A stretch of 64,000 nt of DNA, from NCBI GenBank assembly GCA_951799425.1, contig OX637405.1:21115089-21179088 (forward strand), in the 5' to 3' direction. Below the pieces are notes generated by a model. It had not been told where the DNA came from. It saw nothing but the letters and a program-made list of their open reading frames with translations, and made no database searches. This DNA comes from Ilex aquifolium (taxonomy: Eukaryota > Streptophyta > Magnoliopsida > Aquifoliales > Aquifoliaceae). Position numbers and translations under genes: made by a program. Below, one piece after another: positions 1-10,310 of the stretch. Every line of letters begins with the position of its first letter. Position 1 is the first letter of the stretch.

Positions 1-75
1 TGGAGAGCTTTTGTTAATAGAGGTCGGCTTGAACTAGATCTCAGAATTGAGATTCGGACTGAAAAGCAATTGTAG
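1..75 (+). CDS. possible 3'-terminal exon of an unidentified host gene
   Basis: The first 72 bases are open in frame 1 and read as a basic, mixed-charge peptide (it begins WRAFVNRGRLEL) that ends at TAG 73-75. AT-rich sequence with no coding character follows, as expected for a 3' UTR. The rest of the gene would lie before the window. I do not recognise the protein. A chance open stretch of this length is common, so this is only a candidate. Confidence 0.25.
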   Translation, partial: WRAFVNRGRLELDLRIEIRTEKQL

Positions 76-255
76 TGATCTTCTTTTTGTACCACTTTCA
101 AAATGTTACAAAATACTATCTTTGATGTTATTTGGATGCTTGCTTGAGACATGACCCTTTCCACTGAGCTTTGTCTCTATGGAATCTTATCCTTCTTTAC
201 TATCTATGAAGTTGCGGTATCCGATGTCACTACCTTACTACCTTATTATTTACAC

Positions 256-436
256 GAGTAATGTTACAAAATTCAAATAAAATTCAAAAAATTATAATTC
301 AAATGTATATCATCCATTAGGTGAGTGAGTCCCATCAATTTTTTCAGTGGAGCCCACTCATCCCACACTCATCCAAGGGATAATATGTATTTAGGTTTTA
401 ATTTTTGAGTTTCATTTGGATTATGTAGCATTTTCC
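256..436. mobile_element. hAT-type MITE, copy 1
   Basis: This is a 181-bp non-coding element whose two ends are imperfect inverted copies of each other over about 60 bp (left GAGTAATGTTAC, right end read inward GGAAAATGCTAC). It is flanked by the direct repeat TATTTACAC (247-255 and 437-445), so the target duplication is 8 or 9 bp. The centre (GAGTGAGTCCCATCAA then CCCACTCATCC) matches the element at 53131-53304. Both terminal repeats and duplication size fit the hAT superfamily. Confidence 0.6.
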
Positions 437-568
437 TATTTACACAATCTTCGTCGTCTTCTACGAACTCTTCAATGCAATCTCGAAGGCTGTCTAAAGA
501 TTGGCTCCTAGTGAGTTCCTTATCTGTTAAATAATAATGGATTGGATGGAACATACTGGTTTCCTGAG

Positions 569-1414
569 GAGCGTAGCTCCTCTACTGTGAGAGAAAAACA
601 GCACCTGTTAGGTGAAACGTCACCGTTTTACTAAGTTTTGAACAATAAAAGTTATTTTCTAAAAAACAAACCCTTCAAGTCTTTTCTTTCGAGCTGCTGA
701 CTAGGAATGTTTTCTCTCTCTAAAAAATGAGAGTCTTCTCTTGAACCGAGTTTCCGCCGGTCATTATATATCGCTACCATAAAGCTCATTCTCCTCTTCC
801 TTCACTCTTATAATACTCCGATTGAATCCCTCCCTCGATTACATCAATTACCAAGTACACTATCTGCGAATAAATGAGTTTTCAATACGTTCTTGTTTGG
901 ATTCTCCACTGCAGAAGAAAGGAATAGGGTGCATAATCAAACTTAATGTACAATGATGGTAAAGTTGATGGTGTTGAAGCAATTTTTTTTTTGCTGGTGT
1001 GGTTTTGAAGCAATTGGGGAAAGGGCAAAACATTAAAAAAAATTGGATTTCCGTAATAGGTCATATTGGATCCAATTACATGATTTGACTGCATCTAGTT
1101 TGATAGTCAATGAAAAAATCACTCCTTGATTCAATATTGGTTAATTAACTGGAGTAATCAGCAAATTTGTTTGTATGTTTGATATCAATCAAAGATCCAT
1201 AATTATTCAAGTTTGGATCCAAGCTCTCCCGCCAAGCTCCATTTCTGCACTCCCTTGTGCGAGGAGAGAGAGAAACGACTTGGCAGGAATATAGCACTGA
1301 GAAAATATTTGTTTTTGAGAAATAACTCTTACTGTTCAAAACATAGTAAAACGGCCACATTTCACCTAACAACACGTTGTGCTGTTTTCTCTCACAACAG
1401 AAGAGCTGCGCCCT
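569..1414. mobile_element. Mutator-like non-autonomous element with ~100-bp TIRs
   Basis: Bases 569-672 return as a diverged inverted copy at about 1300-1414. Shared blocks include GTGAGAGAAAACAGCAC, GTTAGGTGAAA, CCGTTTTACTA and GTTTTGAACA. The element is bracketed by 9-bp direct repeats TTTCCTGAG (560-568) and TTTGCTGAG (1415-1423), one mismatch. Long terminal inverted repeats with a 9-bp duplication are typical of Mutator-like elements. The interior carries no convincing coding sequence; the short open frames around 882-1429 look like chance. Confidence 0.55.
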
Positions 1415-1423
1415 TTTGCTGAG

Positions 1424-1911
1424 ATGCATTGAAAGCTGCTGGATAATTTATTTTTATTTTTTTGTTTGTTCTAGTAAGTAGAACTTTGGATGATGATCAC
1501 TTGAGTTTCTAATTACCTTATTCTTTATTTCTTCTACTCCAAATGCCTGTAATAACACTTCCACATATTCTTGGTGATTTATTTTGTTTCTTTAGATTAT
1601 TTAGAACCTGATCTTGGTCCATTGGAGGTTCACGTTCATCTTTACAGGTGTCCAGCAATTATCTTGATTGAGTGAATGCTCGAAAAAAAAAAAAAAAATT
1701 CTTCAGTGTCATTCTAGTCCTATGTGCATAGTCCTATGGCTTTGGGCTAGTTTTCTGTAATTCTCACTTTTGACGGATGCATTCCAGCATTACACTTAGA
1801 CTCCCACATGATCTTGTTATGGATTCTAGAAACCCATTTCCAAAACACCATATTTTCTAATCTTGGTTAAAGTCGTGTTAGGTCTAGGACCACATCTTTC
1901 TGGTTTAAGAA
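1424..1911. other. AT-rich spacer, no gene seen
   Basis: This stretch has a 17-base A run near 1684-1700 but no splice-consistent coding segment or RNA gene that I can support. It ends at the target site of the large LTR retrotransposon. Confidence 0.5.
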
Positions 1912-2327
1912 TGATGATACCTAAAATAAACCCTAAACACGAGTTCAGAAAATAAGCTCAGTTCATGAGGTCAGGAAAGATAGGCAGAGCTCGTCCAGCC
2001 ATAGGCAGAGCTCATCCAGCCATAGTCAGAGCTCGTCCAGCCCTAGCAAGAGCTTCCCCCAAGCGAAACGATGTGGGAAGCGGTGAGAAGACAGCACGAT
2101 GATAGCACACACCTCCGAAGTAATAGTCAAGCTAAAGTCAAGGCATAAAACTCTTAGCCAACCAAGATCCTCTCCAAAGGCTAAGGAGGATCCCAAGATA
2201 GAAGGCAAAGATCTCGGGGTACAGTCCGTTAGGCCAGCCATATAGGAAGCCCCGGGATTGGGGAGAGAAAGGGGGAAAGATCCCTTCATTATAGGAAGTA
2301 AAATCAGATTAGAGGTAAGTATGAGGC

Positions 2328-2334
2328 TATAAAA
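2328..2334 (+). promoter_or_regulatory. LTR TATA box
   Basis: TATAAAA lies in a GC-richer context (GGCTATAAAAGCAGG) within the 5' LTR and would start the genomic transcript roughly 30 bp downstream. The same box lies at 13987-13993 in the 3' LTR. Confidence 0.65.
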
Positions 2335-2428
2335 GCAGGGCACGCCTCCATTGAGAGGGGGATAGACACTAGAGCCAAGAGGAACCCTAATTTCCTCCAC
2401 ATTGTATTGTAACATACTCGACACAATC

Positions 2429-2434
2429 AATAAA
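2429..2434 (+). terminator. LTR polyadenylation-type signal AATAAA
   Basis: AATAAA is about 100 bp downstream of the TATA box; the copy in the 3' LTR at 14088-14093 would process the element's own transcript. The order TATA then AATAAA is the normal U3-R layout. Confidence 0.45.
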
Positions 2435-2644
2435 GAAACAGGAGCAAGAGTCTCCATTGAAGAGTGGATTAGTCGAGCTCCCAGGCCGGTGAACCACTGT
2501 AATTTCATTGTCATCACTTCCCCTTCCACAATTTTCCTCAGCATTTACCAACATTTATGGCACGAGCCTTGTAGCTCAGGCACCACATTTGATTCCATAC
2601 ACATCCACACCCTTTGCTCATCCTTTGTAAATTAACACCATCAG

Positions 2645-2662
2645 TTTGGCGCCGTCTGTGCC
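2645..2662 (+). other. Primer binding site of the Tat-type element
   Basis: TTTGGCGCCGTCTGTGCC starts one base after the 5' LTR. It closely resembles the TGGCGCCGT-type primer sites of Tat and Athila elements and differs from the initiator-Met site (TGGTATCAGAGC) of most plant LTR elements. The exact tRNA was not determined. Confidence 0.7.
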
Positions 2663-2744
2663 TAGAAGGGGAATCAATGAAGAAGCGCAAAGTCAGAACG
2701 AAGGGTTGGAGAGGAATGATTTCCTACCTTTCCAACAGTAAAGA

Positions 2745-4130
2745 ATGGAGCAATACTGGGAGCACCGCTTCAAAGACATCTAGCAAGAGCTCAGCCACAT
2801 GAGAGAAGCTGTGAAGGTCAAAACTCCTGTAACGATGGATGTCTTGGTGCAACAAACTGAATCCCCATTCACTCCCGGGGTACTGCGTTTCCCCCTTCCT
2901 CCGAAGTTCAGAGTACCCCAAATGGAGGTTTTCGATGGGACAAAAGACCCCGTGGATCACCTCAACACCTACAAAAATCAAATGGAGCTGAACGGGTACC
3001 AGGATCCTGTGCGATGTAGGGCCTTCGCCATCACCCTGAAGGGATCAGCCTTAGCATGGTTCCATAGGCTCCCCCTAGCCTCGATCTCTTCTTTCAAAGA
3101 ACTCTCCATTTTCTTTGTGTCTCACTTCATCGGAGCTCGGATCTATAAGAAGCCGAGCTATCATTTATTAAATATAAAACAAAGGCCCGATGAGAACCTG
3201 CGATCTTATGTACAAAGGTTCAACTCATAATCTCTGAAGGTAGATATCCCTGACGAAAAGTTTGCCATTACTGCTTTCATTGCAGGATTAGGAGTACAGT
3301 CAAAGGATTTGATGTTCTCTGTATCTAAGAACCCTCAAGCAAGCATGGCCGAGGTGTTAGCCAAGGCAGAAAAGTATATAAACGGTGAAGAAGCACTCAT
3401 TTCCAAGGTGGGGAGTACATCCTCACGGAAGGAGAAGGAAAAAGAAGAGAATAGAAGGGACCGAAGTCCCAGGAAAGAAAAAGAGCGAGAAAGGTCTCCA
3501 AGGAGGGATAGAGATCGCTCACCGAAGAGAAGATGAAATGTTAGAGACCGCCTGGGCCCCATGCAGCCTAAGCTACAGCCTAGATACGGACCTCAGCGAT
3601 TCACTCTACTCACCGCCGCTGTGTCCCAAGTCTTGTATGAGGTCCAAAACGAGAAGTTCTTAAGGTGGCCACCTCGGATGAAGGCAGATCCAGCAAAGAG
3701 AGACCCCACGAAATATTGTGACTACCACAGGGATCATGGTCACCATACCGATGACTGCAATCAATTAAAGAAGGAGATCGAGTTCTTAATTCAACGAGGA
3801 CAGTTACGTCGCTTTGTGGCCCATGACAACCAGAATCGAGCTCTTCCACCGCTACCACCTCAACGGCAGGCACATGCGCCACATCAGCAGCCTCTAGGTG
3901 AGATCAGAGTAATATCTGGAGGATTTGCAGGAGGCGGAGAGTCCAGCTCAGCCAGGAAAGCGCACCTCCGACGAATCAGAGCCGAAGAAGCTCTCGAAGT
4001 GCATACTGTATCCAGAGCACCACGCTTAGACACAGCTATCACTTTTTCAGATTCTGATTTGGAGGGATGTCAATACCCCCATGATGACCCATTGGTGGTA
4101 AGAGTCGTGGTAGCTAACAGGACCGTTCAT
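2745..4130 (+). pseudogene. gag: gag of the Tat-type element, broken by stops
   Basis: One frame runs from ATG 2745 into pol. It is interrupted by TAG 2781, TAA 3228 and TGA 3534, and a further TAA at 2739 lies just before the ATG. The retrotransposon gag domain is clear around 2890-3230 (motif LKGSALAWFHRLP). A strongly basic Lys/Arg/Glu-rich linker follows (3410-3535). Then comes a Cys-His cluster near 3718-3760 (CDYHRDHGHHTDDC) typical of plant gypsy gag. Each stop can be explained by one C-to-T change (CAA to TAA, CAG to TAG, CGA to TGA). The protein would package the RNA in cytoplasmic particles; this copy cannot make it full length. Confidence 0.88.
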
Positions 4131-7100
4131 TGAGTTCTGATCGATAACGGGAGCTCGGCAGACATCATTTTTGCACCTGCCTTCGACAAGATGGACATAG
4201 GAAGGGAAAAACTCGAACCTGTAAGTACTCACTTGCTAGGATTCTCAGGAGAAAGGGTGCTCCCTCTGAGCTCAATCCAACTCGTGCTCACCCTAGGTGA
4301 CCCACCTTGCCAAGCCACCACGACCGTAAAATTCCTAGTGGTTGATGCACCTTCTGCATACAATATCCTGCTTGGAAGGCCTTCCCTTAATTCTATGAGG
4401 GCAATCCCCTCCGCCTATCACTTGGTCGTTAAATTTCCTACAGAAAACGGAATCGGAGTGGTCCGGGGAGACCAGCGTGTAGCAAGAGAGTGCTACATGG
4501 CGTCTGTAAAGATGAAAGAGGTTGAGAACATCCAATTGGATGAACTCGACATGAGGGATGAGCTGGAAACAAGACCAATGCCATCAGAAGAGCTGGAACC
4601 AATTCAGCTTGACAAGGAGCCAGAACACCTCGTTTATACAGGGTCCAAGCTGAGCAGAGAGGTCAAAAGCCTTCTCATCCAGTTCTTGAAGAAAAATATA
4701 GGAGTGTTTGCCTGGAAGCAAGAAGATATGGAAGGTATTGACCCCTCAATCATCACGCACAAGCTCAGCGTGAATCTTACCTGCAAACCTATCAAACAGA
4801 AGCGAAGAAGTTTCGCCCCGGAACGCCAAAAAGCAATCAACGAAGAGGTCAGCAAACTCCTCCACGCAAAGGCCATTAGGGAAGTTGACTACCCTACCTG
4901 GTTAACAAATGTGGTTCTTGTCAAAAAAACCAATGGTAAGTGACGACTGTGCATCGACTTCACTGATCTCAACCGAGCATGCCCCAAGGACAGCTTTCCC
5001 TTACCTCGGATCGACTTAATAGTGGACGCCACAGCCGGACACGAGCTCCTCAGCTTCATGGACGCTTTCTCCGAATATAATCAGATCAGAATGGACCCCA
5101 ATGACCAAGAGAAGACCTCCTTTGTGACTGAACAGGGAACATACTGTTATCGGGTCATGCCTTTTGGACTGAAAAATGCTGGAGCCACTTACCAGCGGTT
5201 GGTGAATAGGATGTTCCAAAAGCAGATAGGTGCATCCATGGAAGTTTACATCGATGACATGTTAGTAAAATCACTGAAGGCAGAACTCCACCTCGAGCAC
5301 CTAGCTGAATCATTCCAGATCCTAAAGGAATACAAGATGAAGCTCAACCCTGCGAAGTGTGCATTCGGGGTCTCGGCAGGAAAGTTTCTGGGTTTTATAG
5401 TTAGCAGTCGAGGAATTGAAGCTAACCCAGAGAAGGTTAGGGCGGTGTTAGGTATGCAGTCACCGTCCAACACAAGGGAGGTACAACGCCTGACAGGTAG
5501 AATAGCTGTCTTGAGCCGTTTTGTGTCCAGGTCAAGCGATAAGTGTCAATCATTCTTTCAAGTCTTGAAGAAGGCATTCCAGTGGGATACCAAGTGCGAA
5601 GAAGCATTCAAAGCCCTGAAAAATTATATGAGCTCCCCCCCTGTTTTGGTGAGCCCTTTAGAATGGGAAGTCCTTACTCTCTACCTAGCAGTGTCAGATT
5701 TTTCAACAAGCGTAGCGCTGGTTAGGGAGCGAGACAGAGCTCTGAGGGGGGCGGAGGAGAGATATCCAAAGATGGAGAAACTCGTTTTAGCTTTGGTTAC
5801 AACAGCTAGGAGACTTAGGCCCTATTTCCAGGCTCATACTATCGAGGTTCCAACAGACCAGCCAATGAAGCAAGTGCTACATAAGCCGGAATCTTCTAGA
5901 AGGTTGGTTAAATGGGCCATAGAGCTTAGTGAGTTTGATATCAGATATAAGCCAAGGACTGCCATCAAAGGGCAAATTTTGGCGGATTTCATCGCAGAAT
6001 TCACAGCGGCAGCATCTATGGAGATCACGGAGTTAGTACCCGACCTCCCCATATGGAGGCTTTCTGTGGATGGAGCTGTCAATGCTCAAGGGAGCGGTGC
6101 AGGTATAATCCTGACCTCTCCAGATGGAATAGATGTCGAATATGCCCTTAGGTTTGGGTTTAAGGCTTCGAATAACGAAGCTGAGTATGAAGCTGTCATC
6201 GCTGGGCTCCTCAATCTTGCTCATTCTATGGAAGCAGAACAGCTGGAAATCTGCAGTGACTCTCAACTAGTGGTGAAACAGATGGAGGAGTCCTACGAAG
6301 CAAGGGGCGAAAAAATGGTCTTTTACCTCAGAAAGGTACGAGAACTAATCAAGAAGTTTGTGCAGGTTAAGGTCAGACACATTCCCAAGACAGAGAATTC
6401 ACGAGCAGATGCGTTGGCAAGGTTAGCAACTGCCTCACAAGAGAACTTGGATAGACTAATACCAGTGGAGCACCTTCCAGAGCCTTCAGTAAGCATTGAA
6501 AAAGAAGAAATGCTACCAATCGTAGCTCAGCCGAGCTGGATGGACTCCATCATAGGGTACTTGCAGAACGGAACCTTACCAAACGATGCTAAGGAGGCCT
6601 CCAAGCTGAGAATCAGGTCAGCCAGATTTTCTTTGCTGCAAGGAAATCTGGACAAACGAGGATTTTCAGCACCTCTCCTTAAATGCGTGGGAGATGAAGA
6701 CGCCAACTATATACTCAGAGAAGTACATGAGGGAATATGTGGCAATCACATCGGAGCTCGGGCCTTGGCAGGAAAAATACTGAGGCAAGGGTATTATTGG
6801 CCCACTATGCTCAAAGATGCCACCGAATTAGTCAAGAAATGTAAGACTTGCCAGGAACATGCCAACATTTCCCATTGTCCACCCGAGCTATTGACCTCGG
6901 TGATAAGCCCATGGCCTTTCCAACAGTGGGGTTTGGACATACTTGGACCACTTCCCACCGGTGTGGGACAATGCAAGTATGCTATCATAGGGGTGGATTA
7001 CTTCACCAAGTGGGCGGAGGTCGAACCTTTGGCAGCAATCACCGAAAAAAAGGTCCAAAACTTCGTTTGGAAATCTATAGTTTGCAGGTTTGGAGTTCCC

Positions 7101-7772
7101 AGAGCAGTCGTATCCGACAATGAAAAACAGTTTGACAACCCAAAGTTTAAAAGGTTTTGTGCTGAGCTCGGGATAAAAAACTACTTCTCAGCTCCAGCAC
7201 ATCCTCAATCCAATGGACAAGCAGATGTCACCATCAGAACCATTAAAGCAGCTCTGAAGACCAAACTAGAAAACCTTAAAGGCAAGTGGGTGGAATACAT
7301 CTCTGAAGTATTGTGGGCCTACAGGACTACCGCTAGGTCTACAACTCAGGAAACCCCGTTTGCTCTGGCTTTTGGAACCGAGGCAGTGGCACCTGTCGAG
7401 GTAGGGCTCCAATCACCTAGGGTGGAATTTACAGACGCCGAACACAATGATGAATCTCTCCTACTGAACCTCGATCTCTTGGATGAAAAGAGAGACAGAG
7501 CTCTACATCGCGTCCAAAGCTACCAAAGGAAAACCGCAAGATACTACGACAGGAAGGTAAGGCACAAAAGTTTCAAGGTTGGAGACTTGGTGCTTAGGAG
7601 GCTTCTGCTTGCGAGGAAGGATCCCACACATGGGAAGTTGGGACCAAACTGGGAAGGCCCCTACGTCATTTCAAGGGTGATTAGGCCGGGGAACTATGAG
7701 TTACAAACAGAAGAAGGAAAGATCCTACCTCACTCTTGGAATGCCAAGCATATTAAAAGATTCTTTCAGTAA
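4131..7772 (+). pseudogene. pol: pol (protease-RT-RNase H-integrase) of the Tat-type element
   Basis: It continues the gag frame after TGA 4131 and has a second stop, TGA 4941; 5022-7772 is fully open (916 codons). The protease active site is DNGSSAD at about 4143. In reverse transcriptase, PFGLKNAGATYQR and the catalytic YIDDM sit near 5160-5263. RNase H has DGAVNAQGSGAG near 6069 and CSDSQL near 6250. Integrase has the H-H-C-C zinc region near 6727-6860 and catalytic Asp at 6936 and 7116. The third acidic position, normally Glu, is Asp (GAT 7224-7226), and the usual Gly in SDNG is Glu. These changes probably weaken integrase. No chromodomain follows. The frame ends at TAA 7770-7772. Confidence 0.93.
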
Positions 7773-8549
7773 GTTTTCCCTGTAATAGAGTTATTTTCAA
7801 TAAAAATGAGCAAGCTCTTTCATCCATCCTTATATGATTTCCAAAAAATGGAATATATACATACGTGAAACGGGCTCTATAGCTCAAGAAAAGCTATTCA
7901 GCTCGTAGGGGCCGGAATGAGCTCTACAGCTCAGGATAATCTCTTCTACTTAATTACATAAACAAACGATAAGCTCCTAAGTTTATAAAATTCAAGATGA
8001 GCTCTTCAGCTCATAAACAAACGATAAGCTTTCTAAGCTTATAAAATTCAAGATGAGCTCTTCAGCTCATAAACAAACGATAAGCTTTCTAAACTTATAA
8101 AATTCAAGATGAACTCTTTAGTTCATAAACAAACGATAAGCTTCTAAGCTTACAAAATTCAAGATGAGCTCTTCAGCTCATAAACAAACGATAAGCTTCT
8201 AAGCTTACAAAATTCAAGATGAGCTCTTCAGCTCATAAACAAACGATAAGCTTCTAAGCTTATAGAATTCCAGATGAGCTCCTCAGCTCATATACAAACA
8301 ATAAGCTTCCAAGCTTATGAAACTCAAAATAAGCTCCTCAGCTCAGCATCTAAGCTTGTAGAATTCAGAAGGAGCTCCTTAGCTCATCTGATAAGGGATG
8401 AGCCCCTCAGCTCATACATGAACATGCACGTTCAAAAAGAAAGATCTGATATTCAAAGAATTCAAGAATACACGAGTTCAAGAAAATGTAAAGAGAAACA
8501 GAGTTTGGCATTAATCAGAAAAGAAAGGGAGAACAAGGAGGTAGAACTC
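7773..8549. other. Spacer between pol and the antisense units, rich in GAGCTC and AAGCTT palindromes
   Basis: This stretch lies between the convergent ends of pol (plus) and the antisense pseudogene (minus). Most of it is occupied by exact and degenerate copies of a hairpin-bearing 55-56-bp unit (next entry; degenerate copies about 7865-7993 and 8326-8415). AATAAA at about 7799-7804 could terminate sense transcripts early. I see no protein-coding segment of its own. Confidence 0.7.
7994..8325. repeat. Six 55-56-bp tandem repeats, each with two short hairpins
   Basis: Units begin at 7994, 8050, 8106, 8161, 8216 and 8271. Each has an ATGAGCT-CTTC-AGCTCAT stem-loop followed about 9 bp later by ATAAGCTT-CT-AAGCTTAT. 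In the unit at 8106 both arms of the first stem have changed together (ATGAACT with AGTTCAT), so pairing is kept. The second stem has single-base breaks in some units. Because both stems are palindromes, the same structures form in sense and antisense RNA. Confidence 0.9.
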
Positions 8550-9582
8550 CTAATCCTCCTTAAGTTGTGACTTCAGCTCGGCAACTTCCTCCTTCAGGCG
8601 AGCATTCTCCTCCTTCAGCTCATCCCTTTCTTGTTCAGCCTTGTAGAGCGAGTCGAGAAGCTTCTGACCTGCTGGGGTAAGAAAAATTGTGGAAAGAGAG
8701 TTAGGAGAGAAGGAGCCATCCCTCTTACGCTTCTTCGAACTCGCGCCAGTGTCCCCCTCCTCACCAGAGTCCCCTTCCTCGTCAGATTCAGAGGGAGAGG
8801 TCCAGGAAGAATAGGGAACGGAGGAAAATTCATATTCAGTAGCCTCAGCCCCAAGCAAATAAAGGTTCTCATTCGTCATCAACTCCGAATAAGTCCTAGG
8901 CTCTGCAAGCCGCAACTCATCAATATTCATCATCCCTGGAAAATCCAAATCAGGAGGACCTGCACAACAAGAGTATAATAAGAATATATCTTCATGAGAA
9001 AAGTTCGAAGGATCTAAGCTTGAGCATACCAATGCGAGAAAAACTCTCCCAGGATCGTGGAATCCTAGCATCAGGACAGCGCAGCTCAGGAGACCGCCAA
9101 GACTTCCCAGAAGCAAAAAAGAAGCGTTTAAACCACCCTTCAGGATTGGAAGGAAGGTCTAGAACCAAAAGAGGTGAATCAAAGTGCCTCCAACGAAAGA
9201 AGTTGAAGCAGGGGGCATCATCTTCCTCGATCTCGAAGAAGTAAAGGAACTCGGCAACAGAGGAGAACCTACAATTGCCATACAAGCGTTAAAAGAGGAA
9301 AAAGCTGACCATAGCTGCCCATCCTCGAGGGGAAAGGTGAGAGGGGCATAGTCTATAATGGGCAAGAACTCACCCAATAGAAGGATGAATGGGAAGGCGA
9401 AGACCCATGTCCATGGCACCCTCAAAAAAGTAAACTTCCCCTCAAGAAAGATAGTTGCAAGGCTTGTCAGGGGTAGGAACTCGCAAAGGCAAGTCAAGAT
9501 CAGGGAAGAATCGCTTTTTGATGGCTACCAAATCAGGGGCTCCAGTGTTGAAGGAGACAAGTAGCGAAAATGCCACTTCCAT
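8550..9582 (-). pseudogene. Antisense unit 2: decayed 'putative gypsy type transposon' protein gene
   Basis: Read on the minus strand, ATG 9582 opens a frame that contains GLRLPIHPSI near 9400 and, after frame changes, GWFKRFFF near 9130. These correspond to GLRFPLHPFI and WWKKHFFFV of the intact antisense gene at 10311-12907. Coding is interrupted by TGA 9444-9442, a frameshift near 9372 and another near 9265. A 71-bp intron (9030 to 8960, GT...AG) joins two exons in matching phase. The last exon encodes an acidic Ser-rich region, a basic KKRKR patch and a C-terminal coiled coil (LKEENARLKEEVAELKSQL), then a stop at 8550. I read it as a degraded paralogue; its function is unknown. Confidence 0.72.
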
Positions 9583-10310
9583 TCGATTCCGAAGGAAGTG
9601 CGTTCCTTGAACAGAGAAAAAACGAAGGCATCCATCAGGGATTACGGTAAAGACAGAAAGTAACCACGAAGAATCAATAAGAGACTCAGAAATATTTTGG
9701 CAAAGAAGAAGGAAACACAGGAGATGTCAAGAGCCTTGAGGAATATCGTAAGCTTTTAGGAAATCGAGAACCACATGGAAGGCAGAGTCGGCGGTCCTTT
9801 TGGTTTCCTAATTAATAAAGGTAGTTACGGCTTTGGAAAACAGTATGGAAAAGGCGGGAAGATGAGTCAGCACAACGTAACCCCTCCCAATACATTCAAT
9901 ATAATTGGAAGTAGTTCTAACCCCATTTAAACAGAATACTCCTCATACTCCTTTGAGTTGAGCTCAGCTCAGTTGGCAGCCTGACGTTTCCATAGCAAGT
10001 CTTTAAGACCTTCGGTTCCAAGAACCATGCTCATATCAGGATGAGGAATTCCTGATAGGTTCCTTAGAACCCGGCAGCTCGTACAATCCTTAATCTTGCT
10101 TTAAGAAGGACTGAAGTACTTCTCAAAGCAATGGGGGCAAGAGGAACATAAAACAAAGGAGAACAACTATGTTTCAACTAGGTTTCAAAGAAATCACATC
10201 GCAACACATCGCATTTAAAAAACAAAAATTACAAAAGTTGTATTTCAGAAGCAAGAATCAAAGGTACATTAAATACAAGTTTACAGTTGCAAAAAGAAAA
10301 AAAAAACACA
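9583..10310. other. Spacer between the two antisense units
   Basis: This lies upstream of antisense unit 2 and downstream of antisense unit 1 when read on the minus strand. It should hold the 5' leader of unit 2 and the 3' UTR of unit 1. I found no further coding segment and no clear TATA box. Confidence 0.5.

Larger units (their letters stand above)
1912..2643 (+). repeat. 5' LTR of the Tat-type element
   Basis: It is 732 bp, begins TGATGATACC and ends ACACCATCA, and is repeated with about 14 substitutions at 13571-14302. It contains three tandem copies of a 21-bp unit (GGCAGAGCTCGTCCAGCCAT) at about 1983-2043. It also has a TATA box and a polyadenylation-type signal. The 172-residue open frame on the opposite strand inside the LTR is not considered a gene. 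Confidence 0.93.

Noticed and set aside
2026-2544. 172-codon minus-strand open frame in the 5' LTR (and a truncated equivalent at 13802-14203)
   Set aside because: It is antisense to the LTR, truncated in the second copy by a single change, and has no recognisable domain. Treated as chance.
7994-8325. CRISPR-like direct repeats
   Set aside because: The units are contiguous with no unique spacers, and the context is a plant retrotransposon.
9271-9371. Possible intron in antisense unit 2 (donor GTGAGT near 9372, acceptor GTAG near 9270)
   Set aside because: The internal stretch aligns in wording with the coding region of antisense unit 1 and the join would put downstream coding out of frame, so frameshifts explain it better.
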